64,000 nucleotides of DNA from Plasmodium coatneyi. Taxonomy: Eukaryota; Apicomplexa; Aconoidasida; Haemosporida; Plasmodiidae. Shown here one piece after another: positions 1-11,162 of this stretch. The position numbers were made by a program, and so were the translations under genes. Under the pieces are notes generated by a model. It saw only the letters and a list, made by a program, of their open reading frames with translations, had not been told where the DNA came from and did no database searches. The stretch covers positions 496,001 through 560,000 of the forward strand of contig NC_033566.1 in NCBI RefSeq assembly GCF_001680005.1. Reading direction: 5' to 3'. How positions within the stretch are numbered: the first letter of the stretch is position 1; the number at the start of each line of letters is the position of its first letter.

Positions 1-2627
1 TAGTGTTTTATGTATATGCTGCTTTTCCTTTTTTTTCTTTTTTTTTTTCTCTTCCCCTATGGCAATTCCTTTCTCGCCCTCATTAAAGCGTTTTCGCGTG
101 ATCTCCTTAATGTATCATATATTAGTATGCGCATTTAATTTTTACGAATATGCAAAAAAAAAAAAAAAAATATAATATCAGCACTGCGTCATTCGCACCA
201 TTGCCAATTGCAATACGCCCGTGCCGATTACATGCATTGTATATGAGGAATATATTTATGCGCATAAGTATGTGCGCGCTTTCCAGACGTAGCGCCACCA
301 CTCACTTTTGTAACATCATTGTACATGCTAACAAGTAACACAAATCTCGCTCAACTAGGTTGGCGGAGGCGGCAGGCCAGGAAACTGCACTACCGCAAAG
401 TGGATAAATACAAGTATAGGCAACTAGCGCAGTATCCATTTGAAGGTCACCTGAACGCGCAAGGATTGACCATGGACCGCATAATTCCCTCGACATTTAC
501 AAATAATATACATCACATTTTACATGTTACATATTATATACTACATATTTTATACTACATATTATGTAACATATTATTTACTGTATATTGTACGTTCACA
601 TGCGGAGCGCAAAAATGCATTCGGTTTTTCCGCAGCAGTCTGTTGGCCGCATTTTTATGCTGCACGTGTGACATTGCTTTAATTGTCACAGTTTTATTCG
701 TTCCATTTGTTTACGTAAATTGTTTTGACATTTTTGACATACTTAGACTTTATTTTTCCTTTTATTTTCCTTTTTTTTGCATTTTTTTTTTTTGCCTTCA
801 TTTTCCTTTTTTCTGCGTTTTTTTTTCGTCCGCCTTTAACCACTTCCCCTTTTGCGTTGTCCGAAAATTACTCTTACACTGTGGGGCTATGCGTGGTGAA
901 CCAAACGGTTCATTCACACTCGCCAGGGGGGGAAGGAAAAAAAATTAAAATTAAAATTAAAACGGCTGTGCAACAGATTAACCGCGGAATGTGTCGCCAG
1001 TACGTTAAGTGGGTACATTGTGCCCTCATGAAGGGAAAGTACAATCGCGTTTATCATTGGTGCGTATGTAGTTCCTACGAAAAGTCAAAGTAGATTTCTC
1101 ACTTTTATATGCGTATGTGTCACGCTGTTTCGTACCAGTCGAACCACTCCAGGGGGCGCTCTTAATGCATCTTAAACACAGCTCGCACGCTTAATGAGCG
1201 TAGACAACGTACTCCATGAAAAAATCACCCCCTTCACGAATTAAACAAAGGTGCCAATTTTCCCAGAAAGTAAAAAACAGTTCTTTCCTATATTTGGAAA
1301 TGATGTTCAGTAGCGAGGAGGGGAAAAATAGGTAAAGAGACACAAGTAAAATGGGCCTTCTGAATTTGCTGACGTATGTGCAGCGGAGGGAGGGGTTGCA
1401 AGGTGTCCATCTCGAGGTGTCCCTGGAAAAGCGCGAATATTCCCAGGGCAAACACCACGGCAGTTAAACTAAGGAACGCAACATTTTACGTCATAATCTC
1501 GCCAAATGACGCACAACAAGGTGACAGAGCCATTCTAAAATTTATGCCACACCGCGAACCCACAAACAGGAAAAAAAAAAAAAAAAAAAAGCTATCGCGT
1601 TAGAGGCGATACATAATAATCTCACGTGACCCCCTATTGTGTGCTTTTTGTAGGAGTCCAAATTTGGACTTCACATTTCTAACCCTTCGGTTTTCTGTCA
1701 ACTGAACTCAATCCATCATGTGTGCCCACAGAAAAAGGATTATTCTCCCCAATTTACATTTGGTAGTCTTACATACAATGTAATGCTACCCATACAATTT
1801 GTCATTTTCTTAAAAGAAGAAAAAAAAATTCCATTACATCTGGTATTAATTCGAAGTATGACAAATGAGGTGGACCAACATTTGTGACTACTCAGGGGGG
1901 AGGCCCTAAATTTCCATAAACACTTCTTACCTCTTTGTGGAGGCTATTTGGTGGTGCGGGATTACTTTATTGGGAACCCGGGTAAGGATGCCTAAAGAAC
2001 ACCAAGTATGCCCCCTGAAAGTAGGTTTAACATATTTACTACGTGGCCAATTTAAGTAGATACTTATACTCACCTGCAACTGGGTCAGAACATAACAACG
2101 TCCGATTGACCCCCAAATTGTGGGCACTCCAATCATGCGTCGTCAAGGCATTCGGAGGGTTAAGTAAAAAAAAAAAAAAAAAAAAAAATATCCATATCTA
2201 TATATGTTTTGTGTCCTTTTTCAGAGCAATTGCGCGACTTTTTGTTCCCCCCATTGTTGCTTTAAATGTCCGTTTAATGCTAATCGGATCCGGAATGGGG
2301 CATTCAAGGCGGACCCCACTTCACATATCGTGTTGACATAACCACCCCTTTCTCAACGCGGTTATCATATTCCCAATTTGCGAAAGAATAAATTTCCACG
2401 AGGGCACATATCTATGCAGTTAAAAATAAATGAATTAGGTTGTAGTTGTTTTTCGATAAAATGTACATGTGGAAAGGGACCGCATGCGAGCGTTTTCCTT
2501 TTCCCCAAACAGTAGTATGATACACGTAGAGAAGTTCGAACAATAAATCTACCGCGTGTATGACCCAACCGCTGCTGAAGGGGACGGAATTTACTTAAGG
2601 ACTTTACGGAGTGGCCGGGTGAACAAA
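1..2627. other. Intergenic/5' flank, no gene recognised
   Basis: I see no protein family in any frame. The stretch is built of poly-T and poly-A tracts and short AT-rich repeats (for example TACATAT-type repeats near 500-590 and pyrimidine-rich sequence near 740-840). The open frames here are short or homopolymer-driven. It probably holds the promoter and 5' UTR of the methyltransferase gene that follows. I could not identify a specific regulatory site. Confidence 0.5.
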
Positions 2628-4646
2628 ATGCCGCTGAAGAACAAGTACGGGGTTTTAAAAATTGGGATAGAGTACGACTACAGCGGTGGGGACTGCCACG
2701 AGATAGACGAGTTGAGTCCAGATTTCCTCGTAACAAAACTGTTCAGAGGAAACCAGGCACATGGAAAATTGCTTAGCCATTCTAACTACGCTGCTTCACC
2801 ATGCGGAAGCCTGAACACATATAAGGTAGACCCCCTTTTTGGTCACAAATTTGAGGATAACGACATTTGGAAGCAAAACATCTACGGGGTCACTTCTGAA
2901 TGGATCGACCCAGATAATGAGAGCGAGCATCTAAGTGCATACTCTCTCGACGCGCTGAACAAAGAAATGCAGTGGGCCAGTTACATATCCATATCCCACC
3001 TAATTGTGAACCCTCCGTCTTACAGGAAGTGCGATAATTACGCTAGATGCATCAATGCCAATATTCACAACTACAATGGGGTGTCTATCATTGTCAAAGT
3101 GCCGCTAGCAATAAGGGTGGAAAGGGAGGCACTTGAGGATAGCCCCCGTGGTGGTGGGGGGGCATCCTCCTACCAAACCTTGAATGGCTGGAATTTGTGG
3201 GCAAATTTTACCCCCTACTGCAACGACAATTTTTCCAATTTGAGCGTAGGTATAGAATTAGTAAACCCTCAAAATGTCGACATTAAAGGTATGAATTTAG
3301 ATGTGTGGAAATCGGAACCAGTGAAATTAATCCTCATACCGCTGAATGTATTTGCCATTGATTCGAAGACAGGTTATCCTTATCTACCCAAAAAGTTAAA
3401 AGACCTGTTAGTGTACTTTTTTAGAAAAAATATCGAAATAGTATTAACAGGAAGAGGCAAAAATGAGTACCCCTTGCTGAATGGTGTGAAGAAGGAGGAA
3501 GTGCACAGTAGTGGTACCCTCCAATCCGATGTGCACTTCCTCAAGTGCTGCATTTATTACTTAAAAAGGCTTTTCATGTCCATCGAAAATTTCGATAACG
3601 AAACGCTGTTTGATAGTGCTTACTGGGACTATTTGCAGATACCTTTGCAACCATTGAAGGATAATTTACCCTCCCAAACGTATGAAATTTTCGAAAAGGA
3701 CAGAACCAAGTATGAGCAGTATGAACTAGCCATTAGCAAGTACCTGTCCGTGGAATTACAAAAAGGGGGAAATAACAATGTGAAGGGAAGAGACAGAGAT
3801 ATCATCATCTTTGTGGTGGGCGCAGGAAGAGGACCACTAGTGGACTGTACCCTGCAAGCCTTAGAAAAGAATAAAATCAGCATGTATCAAATTTACGCAA
3901 TAGAAAAAAATGATAGTGCCATTTTGGTGTTGCAAAATAGGGCAACTACCAACCCGAAGTGGAAACAAGTTAACGTAATACATAGCGACATGAGGTACCT
4001 CCAAATAGAGAAAAAGGCAGATTTAATTGTAAGTGAATTGTTAGGCTCCTTTGGAGATAACGAATTATTTCCAGAATGCTTAGATGGAATACAAAAGTAT
4101 CTCCAAGACGATGGGGTGAGCATTCCGCAAAATTGTGTATCCTACATGGAGCCCATTTCTTGCGCACAAATTTACCACAAAATAGGACAAAATAATTTCA
4201 CAGGATATAATGAAATATTCTACATTGTAAATATGTACTCCTACTGCAAAATTTCGGATGGTGAACCGGCTGAATGTTTCACTTTCCAAGTCCCCAACGA
4301 AAAAATCCAAAAGGATAACTCACACAATAATCGTTACAAACGTTTAAACTTTACCATTAATATGAACTCTTACTTGCATGGATTTTTATGCTATTTTAAA
4401 AGCCAGCTTTATGAGGATGTCTACTTGTCCATCGAACCTAATACACATACGAAGAATTTACACAGCTGGTACCCTTTATATATCCCCATAAATAAAATTT
4501 TATTTTTAGAACAAGGCCAGACGTTGTCTGTAAGTATCTGGCGCTTGACGGATAGCCACAAAATTTGGTACGAATGGTGTGTTAACGGACCGCAGTCAAC
4601 CTGCATTCACAACTACAATGCGAAGCACTTTTCTATTGGTCGATGA
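2628..4646 (+). CDS. PRMT5: Protein arginine N-methyltransferase 5 (PRMT5)
   Basis: This is a type II arginine methyltransferase that makes symmetric dimethylarginine on targets such as histones and Sm-type splicing proteins (family knowledge). The order is as in PRMT5: an N-terminal TIM-barrel region (about residues 1-340), a Rossmann fold with SAM motif VVGAGRGPL (about 396-404), and a C-terminal beta-barrel ending near WYEWCVNGP. The double-E loop SELLGSFGDNE places the catalytic glutamates at 470 and 479. The Phe of YEIFEKD (about 355) matches the PRMT5-specific Phe linked to symmetric methylation. The first in-frame ATG is at 2628. The frame is open back to a stop at 2544, with only a GTG at 2556, so a short upstream exon cannot be excluded. 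The gene is a single exon encoding 672 aa, close to the usual 640-700. Confidence 0.95.
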   Translation: MPLKNKYGVLKIGIEYDYSGGDCHEIDELSPDFLVTKLFRGNQAHGKLLSHSNYAASPCGSLNTYKVDPLFGHKFEDNDIWKQNIYGVTSEWIDPDNESEHLSAYSLDALNKEMQWASYISISHLIVNPPSYRKCDNYARCINANIHNYNGVSIIVKVPLAIRVEREALEDSPRGGGGASSYQTLNGWNLWANFTPYCNDNFSNLSVGIELVNPQNVDIKGMNLDVWKSEPVKLILIPLNVFAIDSKTGYPYLPKKLKDLLVYFFRKNIEIVLTGRGKNEYPLLNGVKKEEVHSSGTLQSDVHFLKCCIYYLKRLFMSIENFDNETLFDSAYWDYLQIPLQPLKDNLPSQTYEIFEKDRTKYEQYELAISKYLSVELQKGGNNNVKGRDRDIIIFVVGAGRGPLVDCTLQALEKNKISMYQIYAIEKNDSAILVLQNRATTNPKWKQVNVIHSDMRYLQIEKKADLIVSELLGSFGDNELFPECLDGIQKYLQDDGVSIPQNCVSYMEPISCAQIYHKIGQNNFTGYNEIFYIVNMYSYCKISDGEPAECFTFQVPNEKIQKDNSHNNRYKRLNFTINMNSYLHGFLCYFKSQLYEDVYLSIEPNTHTKNLHSWYPLYIPINKILFLEQGQTLSVSIWRLTDSHKIWYEWCVNGPQSTCIHNYNAKHFSIGR

Positions 4647-6919
4647 GAGCAGCAGTGATAACCTTTTGGCACCATTCTGTGGCGACAGCTTCCACGGGGA
4701 AAAACCTCGTAAGCTTCACCTTTTTACAGTATTTTCCTGGACTTAAATTTGCTTTCCTCTCCCAGTGTGTTGGCACCTGGAACAAGCTTAACCAGTTTGC
4801 CTATCCCTAATGGAGTACCTCAAATTGGGGCACATCAACAGATGTATATCCCTTACTAATTAATCTGTCACTCTGATCACATTGAGGTGAATTTTTTTTT
4901 TTTTTTTTTGTTACTTTGTGGGGGATGACCTAAGCACGTGCAAGAGGTTCCCAAGAAGCATTTTTATACAGCCCCTTTGCAGCAGCATGTGCACAATGCT
5001 TCCTTCACATGTTATGAATTTACCCATGCCATGGGGTTTGCATATGTACACGCCAAAAGGTGCACACATATATAGTCCATAGAACACCACATCCGAAGTG
5101 TTCGCTTTGCGGTGCCCCCTCCCCCAATTTCTCCTTGTTTGATGTGATGTTCTTTTTTATTTTTTCCTTCCACCTTTTCAAGTGTTTGTCATCGCGCATA
5201 CGCCATACTGCTGAAACTAACCACGTACGTGTACCAACACGCAGTGGTACATTTGTGAATATCTATTCCCACCTATCGCGTGGAAGCTAACACCCTTGCG
5301 TTAACCCTAACAATGAACACGTAACGACAGGAAATCCTTATGTTCCCCCTATATATTTCTTCGTGCTTAGCACATTATCACTTCCGTTCGGAGTGTGTTC
5401 GCCCTTCCCTTTTGCATTTTTCCAACGTGGGAGGGGTTCATGCTGGCACTTTGGTGCACATGCATAAATAATACGACCTACCGTTTAAAAGATAGAAATT
5501 GTGAAATCGCAAAATAATGAATAAGTATTATTTCCCCTTTTCCGAAGAACAAACTTGCCACATATAGGAGAAATAATAGCGTCATAAAAATATAGAACGG
5601 ATAAACAGTTTGTTGCACCCGGGGTAAAAAAACGGTGCAGTAGGTTTTATAAGATTGTTGCAAAAATATGTGCAAATTCAAAGAAGAAAAAAAATTTAAT
5701 GGATGCACTCAACTTTATCCTGTTATAACAACACATATGATACGACCTTCCCATTTGTGCACTCCAGCACTTGTATCGTTAACATACATTTTGCTCAATT
5801 TTTTTTTTTTTTTTTTTTTTTTAATCTACTGATTAATGCTTGCCCCGTATTTCGAATATATGATTTTACCACGTACAACTTTATGGAATACAACATTTGT
5901 TGAATACGATTTATGTGACATACGAACTGATGACGCACGAATTAATGATGTACAACTAATAACATATTTTTAATAGATAAATAATTCATTCCTCCCTATT
6001 TGTCACTTTTCCCATTTGTCGTTTTTTTAAATTTGCTTGTTCTCCGATTTACCGATCTTCCATGCTGTAGCCGCCGCGGGAACGTTTTCTCCTGCCTCCG
6101 TTTAAGTCAAGCTGTGTTTACAAAGCTGCGTACCGCATAATTAAAAGAAAAGGAAACAAAAGAGTTGCAAAGGAACTGCAAAAGGAATTCCAGTGTAGCT
6201 TCAAAAAAAAAAAAGCCCCACAATAAATGGCAACGTGATTAGCGCTAATGAACGCATTACCAAAGAAGAAAAAGGAAGGTTTATATTAACCTATACATAT
6301 GTATGTATGTGCGTATGTTATACACGTATTACCAACACAATAATGTTTGTTCGCCGAACATTGACCGCGCATAGTATGCATCTACATATATGTATGTATT
6401 AATTTACATAGCCTTGAAGTACACAGAAAAAAAGTGTAGTAGCGCAAAACGAGTTTAGTTAAAAAAAAAAACATTAACCGTTATGTATGTTGCCTGCCCG
6501 TAAATAATCTCTCCTTCAAGGGTGTCCCCCAATATATATTTACTGATAATTTAAAGCTTCGAAAGTTTTTTTTTTTTTTTGGTGGTACCTTCTTATTCTT
6601 CAATTTTTTGTACTTTTAAAAATAAATTATAGTATATTACATGTTAGATTTGTTAAGAGCTGAGAGAGAACCACGACAATGGTAGGAACGACAATCATAG
6701 CGACGGCTGCAACGGCGGAGCGCGCACTTCGTGCTGCGTCCTATCCAATTGTGGCATAAATCAAACGAAAAAAATGCAGCACATGTTGCATAGCTAAATA
6801 TGTGCATAGACGGTCTACCCAACCGAGGAGATGTCCACACAAAATCGTTAGACCCTTATAGCTGCTCACATTTGTATTGCCTTTTTCCCCTTTACCTTCA
6901 CCTCCTGCAGGAAAACCAA
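4647..6919. other. Intergenic region between PRMT5 and the RRM gene
   Basis: This stretch holds poly-T/poly-A tracts and short ATGTATGT-type repeats (about 6295-6400), with no recognisable coding region. It should contain the 3' UTR of PRMT5 and the promoter of the next gene. A short non-coding or coding first exon of the RNA-binding protein may lie at 6640-6910, because a good acceptor (CCTCCTGCAG) ends at 6910 just before the chosen ATG. Confidence 0.45.
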
Positions 6920-9212
6920 ATGAACTGGAATAACAACTTTCCATCTAACAGCATATTTGTCTATAATTTTCCGAATGAATGGACCGAAAATGACATACAA
7001 AACGTAAGAGGCAGAAATGGAATAAACCAAGTGGGCTGCCGCGCTCATAAGTTGTGGACTCATTAGGTACACTGTTATATGTGTCACCGTACGCGCAGGA
7101 TTATTAGTACATGTGCGTTTTCCCCAAACCTTCCCCTTAGAACTTTATGATTTTCGGAACTATAAACAATGTCATAATAGACAAGGACATAAACATGTAC
7201 GCCTACATCCAATTTCACGACGAAGAGGCGTGTCAAAAGGCTATAGAAGTCATGAATGGGAAGGAAGTAAGCGGAAAGGTTCTGAAAGTCACTAACAGAA
7301 AAGTGGTGGAAGAGTGCATGGACATGAATTCTACGAACGTTGAAACCCCACAGAAAACTCAAGTAAGGGAAAAAAAAAATGGACATACATATGTACGCAT
7401 GGACAGGAGAACATCCCCCCTAAAAAGCGTGCAAATAAATTCCTCCAAAAGAACAGTCATTTAAATTGTGTGTTTTTTTTTTTTTTTTTGCTCCTTTTCA
7501 GCCAAGTAGTGAAAATAAAAAAACGACACTCTTCGTTTTTTACCTGCCTCCCCATTGGACTGATGAAGATTTATTTGATGTAAGGGGGAGAAATTGTTGT
7601 CATAAAGAATGGCCCTTGAACAGCACAAACGTCCATGCGCTTATGGCTGTGTGGCATTGTACACACGTATAACTGTGTTAATACTCATTTATTTATTTAT
7701 TTATTTTTTTTCCCATTTTGAAGAAATTTAAAATTTTCGGAAATTTGGAAAGCGCCACGGTAGCCAAGAAGAATGACAAAACGAGTAAAGGATACGGCTT
7801 TGTTGTTTACACGGACCCCCACAGCGCCACGATGGCCATATCAAATATGAACAAGGTTGAAGTCTACACAGGGAAACGACTCAAGGTGAGGAATTTTCCC
7901 AACTCGGGGAGAGCACACCCTGTAAAAGGGAAGAGGCGGCAAAGCAGCCAAGCAGTAACGCAGCAACGCAGAAAAAGGACGAAATAAACTTCTCATCTTC
8001 CTTGACCCCCCCTCCTTTAGGTCCTGTTAAAGTCCAGCTCCAACGAAAACAACAAGAAGAAGATAAAACCGGGCTGCACCATTTTCGTTTTTTATTTACC
8101 AAATGACTGGAGTGATAAGGAATTGAAAAGGGTAAGACTTGCGCGAATGGCTAAATAGAGAATTAACAAAAAAACGAAAAAAAAAAAAAAAAAAAAAAAG
8201 GAGAAAACGTATTAGAAAAGTGAATATACTTCTTGCGCGACATGACAAATTATTCATGCGTCAGCCGATGTGTCTCTAAAATAATGCTCATGTGTAGCTT
8301 CTCCTACGCAATGTGCACCCCTTTAATGTTCGTTCCTTTTTACTGCTTGCCACATCACTGTTGTGTTTATCACCCCACCCCCTTTGCAGCACTTTTCGCA
8401 CTACGGAAATATCATCGGTGCAACCATAAAAAGAGAAACGAATGGAAAGAGCAGAGGGTACGGCTTCATAAATTTCGAGAATCAGCAGAGTGCCATCAAT
8501 GCCGTGGCCGGTATGAATGGGTTCAACGCGGGAAACAAATATTTGAAAGTCTCCATAAAAAAAGGGGAGGAACAGTAAGTATTTCGTTGCCACAAAATGG
8601 GGTTACCATTTCGGCAAAAAAAAAAAAAAAAAAATGGAATCGCTACCGGGCGAACATACATAAACATTGTAGGCTCCTTAGTTCAATCCCCATTTTGCAA
8701 CACATATATATTATATTTTACTTTTTCCCCAAACATTGCAGGTATTTGGCCCCACAGTACCTAAATATCGATCGAATGGGAAACAATGTAATTTAAAAAT
8801 GCATACGCAAAGAGAGGCGTGTCTTCTTTCTTTTTTTTTCATTCTTTTCGGCGTGCGGGATGTTTACATTTATATGACCCACTCGTGTGCTTTACAAATA
8901 CGTACATACTTCTATACACGTAATAAATGTTTACCCCCCTTGCAGTCCTACGGGTCACCACCTCCACCTCCCCCACCCATGGGGTGCCATGGAAATGACT
9001 CACCCAACTTCGGAAACGGAGATATGTATCCCATCCAGGGCACAATCCCGAACAGTAGATTCAACACCCGAGTTCCAGCCAATGAAATGCACCCATCCTT
9101 TTTAAACTCGCAGTATGGTCACTTCCCCTACAACTTTTTCAAGAATAATGAGCAGGCGCCATACATGCAGAGGTCGTATAACAAAAATTACAACAACATG
9201 GGAAAGACTTAA
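6920..9212 (+). CDS. Three-RRM RNA-binding protein, CELF/Bruno-like, 8 exons
   Basis: Predicted exons are 6920-7003, 7141-7362, 7502-7579, 7724-7885, 8021-8131, 8390-8574, 8742-8787 and 8946-9212. All have GT-AG borders and join in phase to 384 aa. The protein has three RRMs, at about residues 10-92, 108-185 and 202-280. The RNP2-like starts are IFVYNF, LFVFYL and IFVFYL; the RNP1-like strands are MYAYIQF, KGYGFVVY and RGYGFINF. A seven-proline run follows, then an Asn/Pro/Tyr-rich tail. The FVFYLP..W spacing and three-RRM layout resemble CELF/Bruno proteins, which bind U/GU-rich RNA and affect splicing, stability or translation. RRM1 is the most divergent. The gene lies downstream of PRMT5 on the same strand. 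The start is uncertain: ATG 6920 is chosen, but an acceptor at 6910 would allow an upstream exon in phase. Confidence 0.85.
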
Positions 9213-11162
9213 TCTTTTTAAGTCTCCTTAAGAGAGGAGGGGTTGTGGAGCTGATTTGTATTTATGCGTTTGTTTGGTCCGCCTTTACTGGGCACACATT
9301 TGTGGGCGTATATTTTAAAGACGTAAAATTTTTTGCGTGTTCGTTTCAACGAACCGATTTTACGCATGCACGCGCCCCTGCATTCATGGTATGTATTTGT
9401 GTATCCACGTATACGCACTCATACGTAGAATGCCATTGCATTAAAAATAATCACTCCACAGTCGTGCGAATTAATGCCAACCAGTGCTACGCCATGCGAG
9501 TATCCAGCATGCGTCCGTTTAGCACAGGGAAACATTCACCTTCACCTACACAGTAGGTATGCATTTTCTGCACGCATACACACACAAACACACACCTTTA
9601 TATGTGCACACGCAGCGAGGGTTACACATATTCCCTATGATGTACACACCCTCACCATATAATTAAAGCAAACGTTCCTTATCAAAGGAACTATGTGTGT
9701 TTTGTTGTACCCCCCTACTGCATTTTTGCAGACTTTTTTTTTTTTATGATGACTTTTAAACTTGACAATTTATATAAGTATTTCTCAAAAAAAAATTTCG
9801 TGAAGTTTTATACGCCGTTGTAGCGACGTTTGTGCGACGTTACTGAGACGTTATTTGGGAAGCTATTTATGTGCCTGCCAACATTTCTTCTTTTATTTAA
9901 CTTCCGTAAAATTTCCCACACAAAAATCTGCCGTGTAACTGTTTACATTCCCACCGTAAGCTAAACCCGTTGGAAATTCTTTGCAAACCATGCCAAAGAA
10001 AAGTTTCCCTTACGTCAATCGGAAAGGCTTTTAATTTGTAGGAGCACGATCCCCCATCCCGGCCTTATTTTTTTCAAAATGCATGCATTTTGCGCATTAT
10101 TCTGTGATATAATTCTGGGGGAGGGGAATGGCACCCTTTTTAAAACTCCAACAACAGTAATAGAGCTGGTAGTTTACTTTCACCCAAACGATGTGTACCC
10201 GCAATGATTGATTGGACTCCAATTTTTGCGCAGAAACTGTCTATGTGTTGTACGTTTTGTATGCAATGTGCTGCACCCCACAAGAAGTTCTTTTCTTTTA
10301 AAATGAAAACTTCAGAAAAGAAGCTTTCCTTTGTTGACGTGTTAAGTCTCTGAATGTGATACTTTTTCCCATTTTTTTTCTCCCCACACAGAGCCCATGC
10401 GAATTGACATTTATTAGGATGTTCTTTCAAGCAGTTGTACGGGCACTTTTTCTCGTGCACGAGGCTGCTGAAATGGGCATGTTCCGTAATATGCACAAGT
10501 GTGCTGTGCTGCGTAGGGTTTGTATAGCACCTACAATTGGGGTAACGCTCCAGCAACACTGGAACAGAGGGGGGGGTTCATAAAGCAGGGGCGCCTCGCC
10601 ATGTTATTCCCTCTCTGACGTTTCTTATGAAAGAACCTAATCCGTGCGTGCATTCCACTGAAATTTAAACATACTCAAAGTGGGGTTGTGAACACGTGGC
10701 GAATTTGTAGAAGGAATACACGCATCCCTGACAGAACACTGTAACAAAAACGAACGGTTATACTTCCCCAAAAGAATAATTCGTTTTAAAACCCCGTCAC
10801 ACACATCTACTTCGAAATGGCGTGGGATGGAGTTTGGGGAACGCCAAATTGGAGACCCCCTAAGAATATGACTTTTCGAATGGTTCCCTTTTACTGTCCA
10901 GTTGTGGAACGAATGTTTGGTTTAATCGAAAGCATGTTTTTTTAAAAGTTTATACTACATAAGGTAGTGAAGGTGACGCACCCCTGTTCGCCAGGGAAAG
11001 GGGCCGAAATGGAGGAAGACATGGAGGAAGTGCCTAAGTCGGCGCAGTGCAGACGCTAAAAAATGTAGGTAAATACAAGTTACACGGGGATAACCACCAC
11101 GGGTTACCACCATGGGTTGTCACTCCCCTGTTGTTCTGACCAATTCGCTCCGCAGAAACAAC
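9213..11162. other. Convergent 3' intergenic region
   Basis: This is about 1.9 kb between the 3' ends of the RRM gene (+) and falcilysin (-). The open frames at 10140-10583 overlap on both strands and show no family signature, so I do not call a gene. It presumably holds the two 3' UTRs and terminators. Confidence 0.5.

Noticed and set aside
319..1093. Long frames with Phe-rich translation
   Set aside because: They are driven by poly-T tracts and overlap in several frames; no coding signature.
8640..8700. TTAGTTCAATCCCC resembling a tRNA T-arm
   Set aside because: It lies in an intron of the RRM gene and has no matching acceptor stem or anticodon arm.
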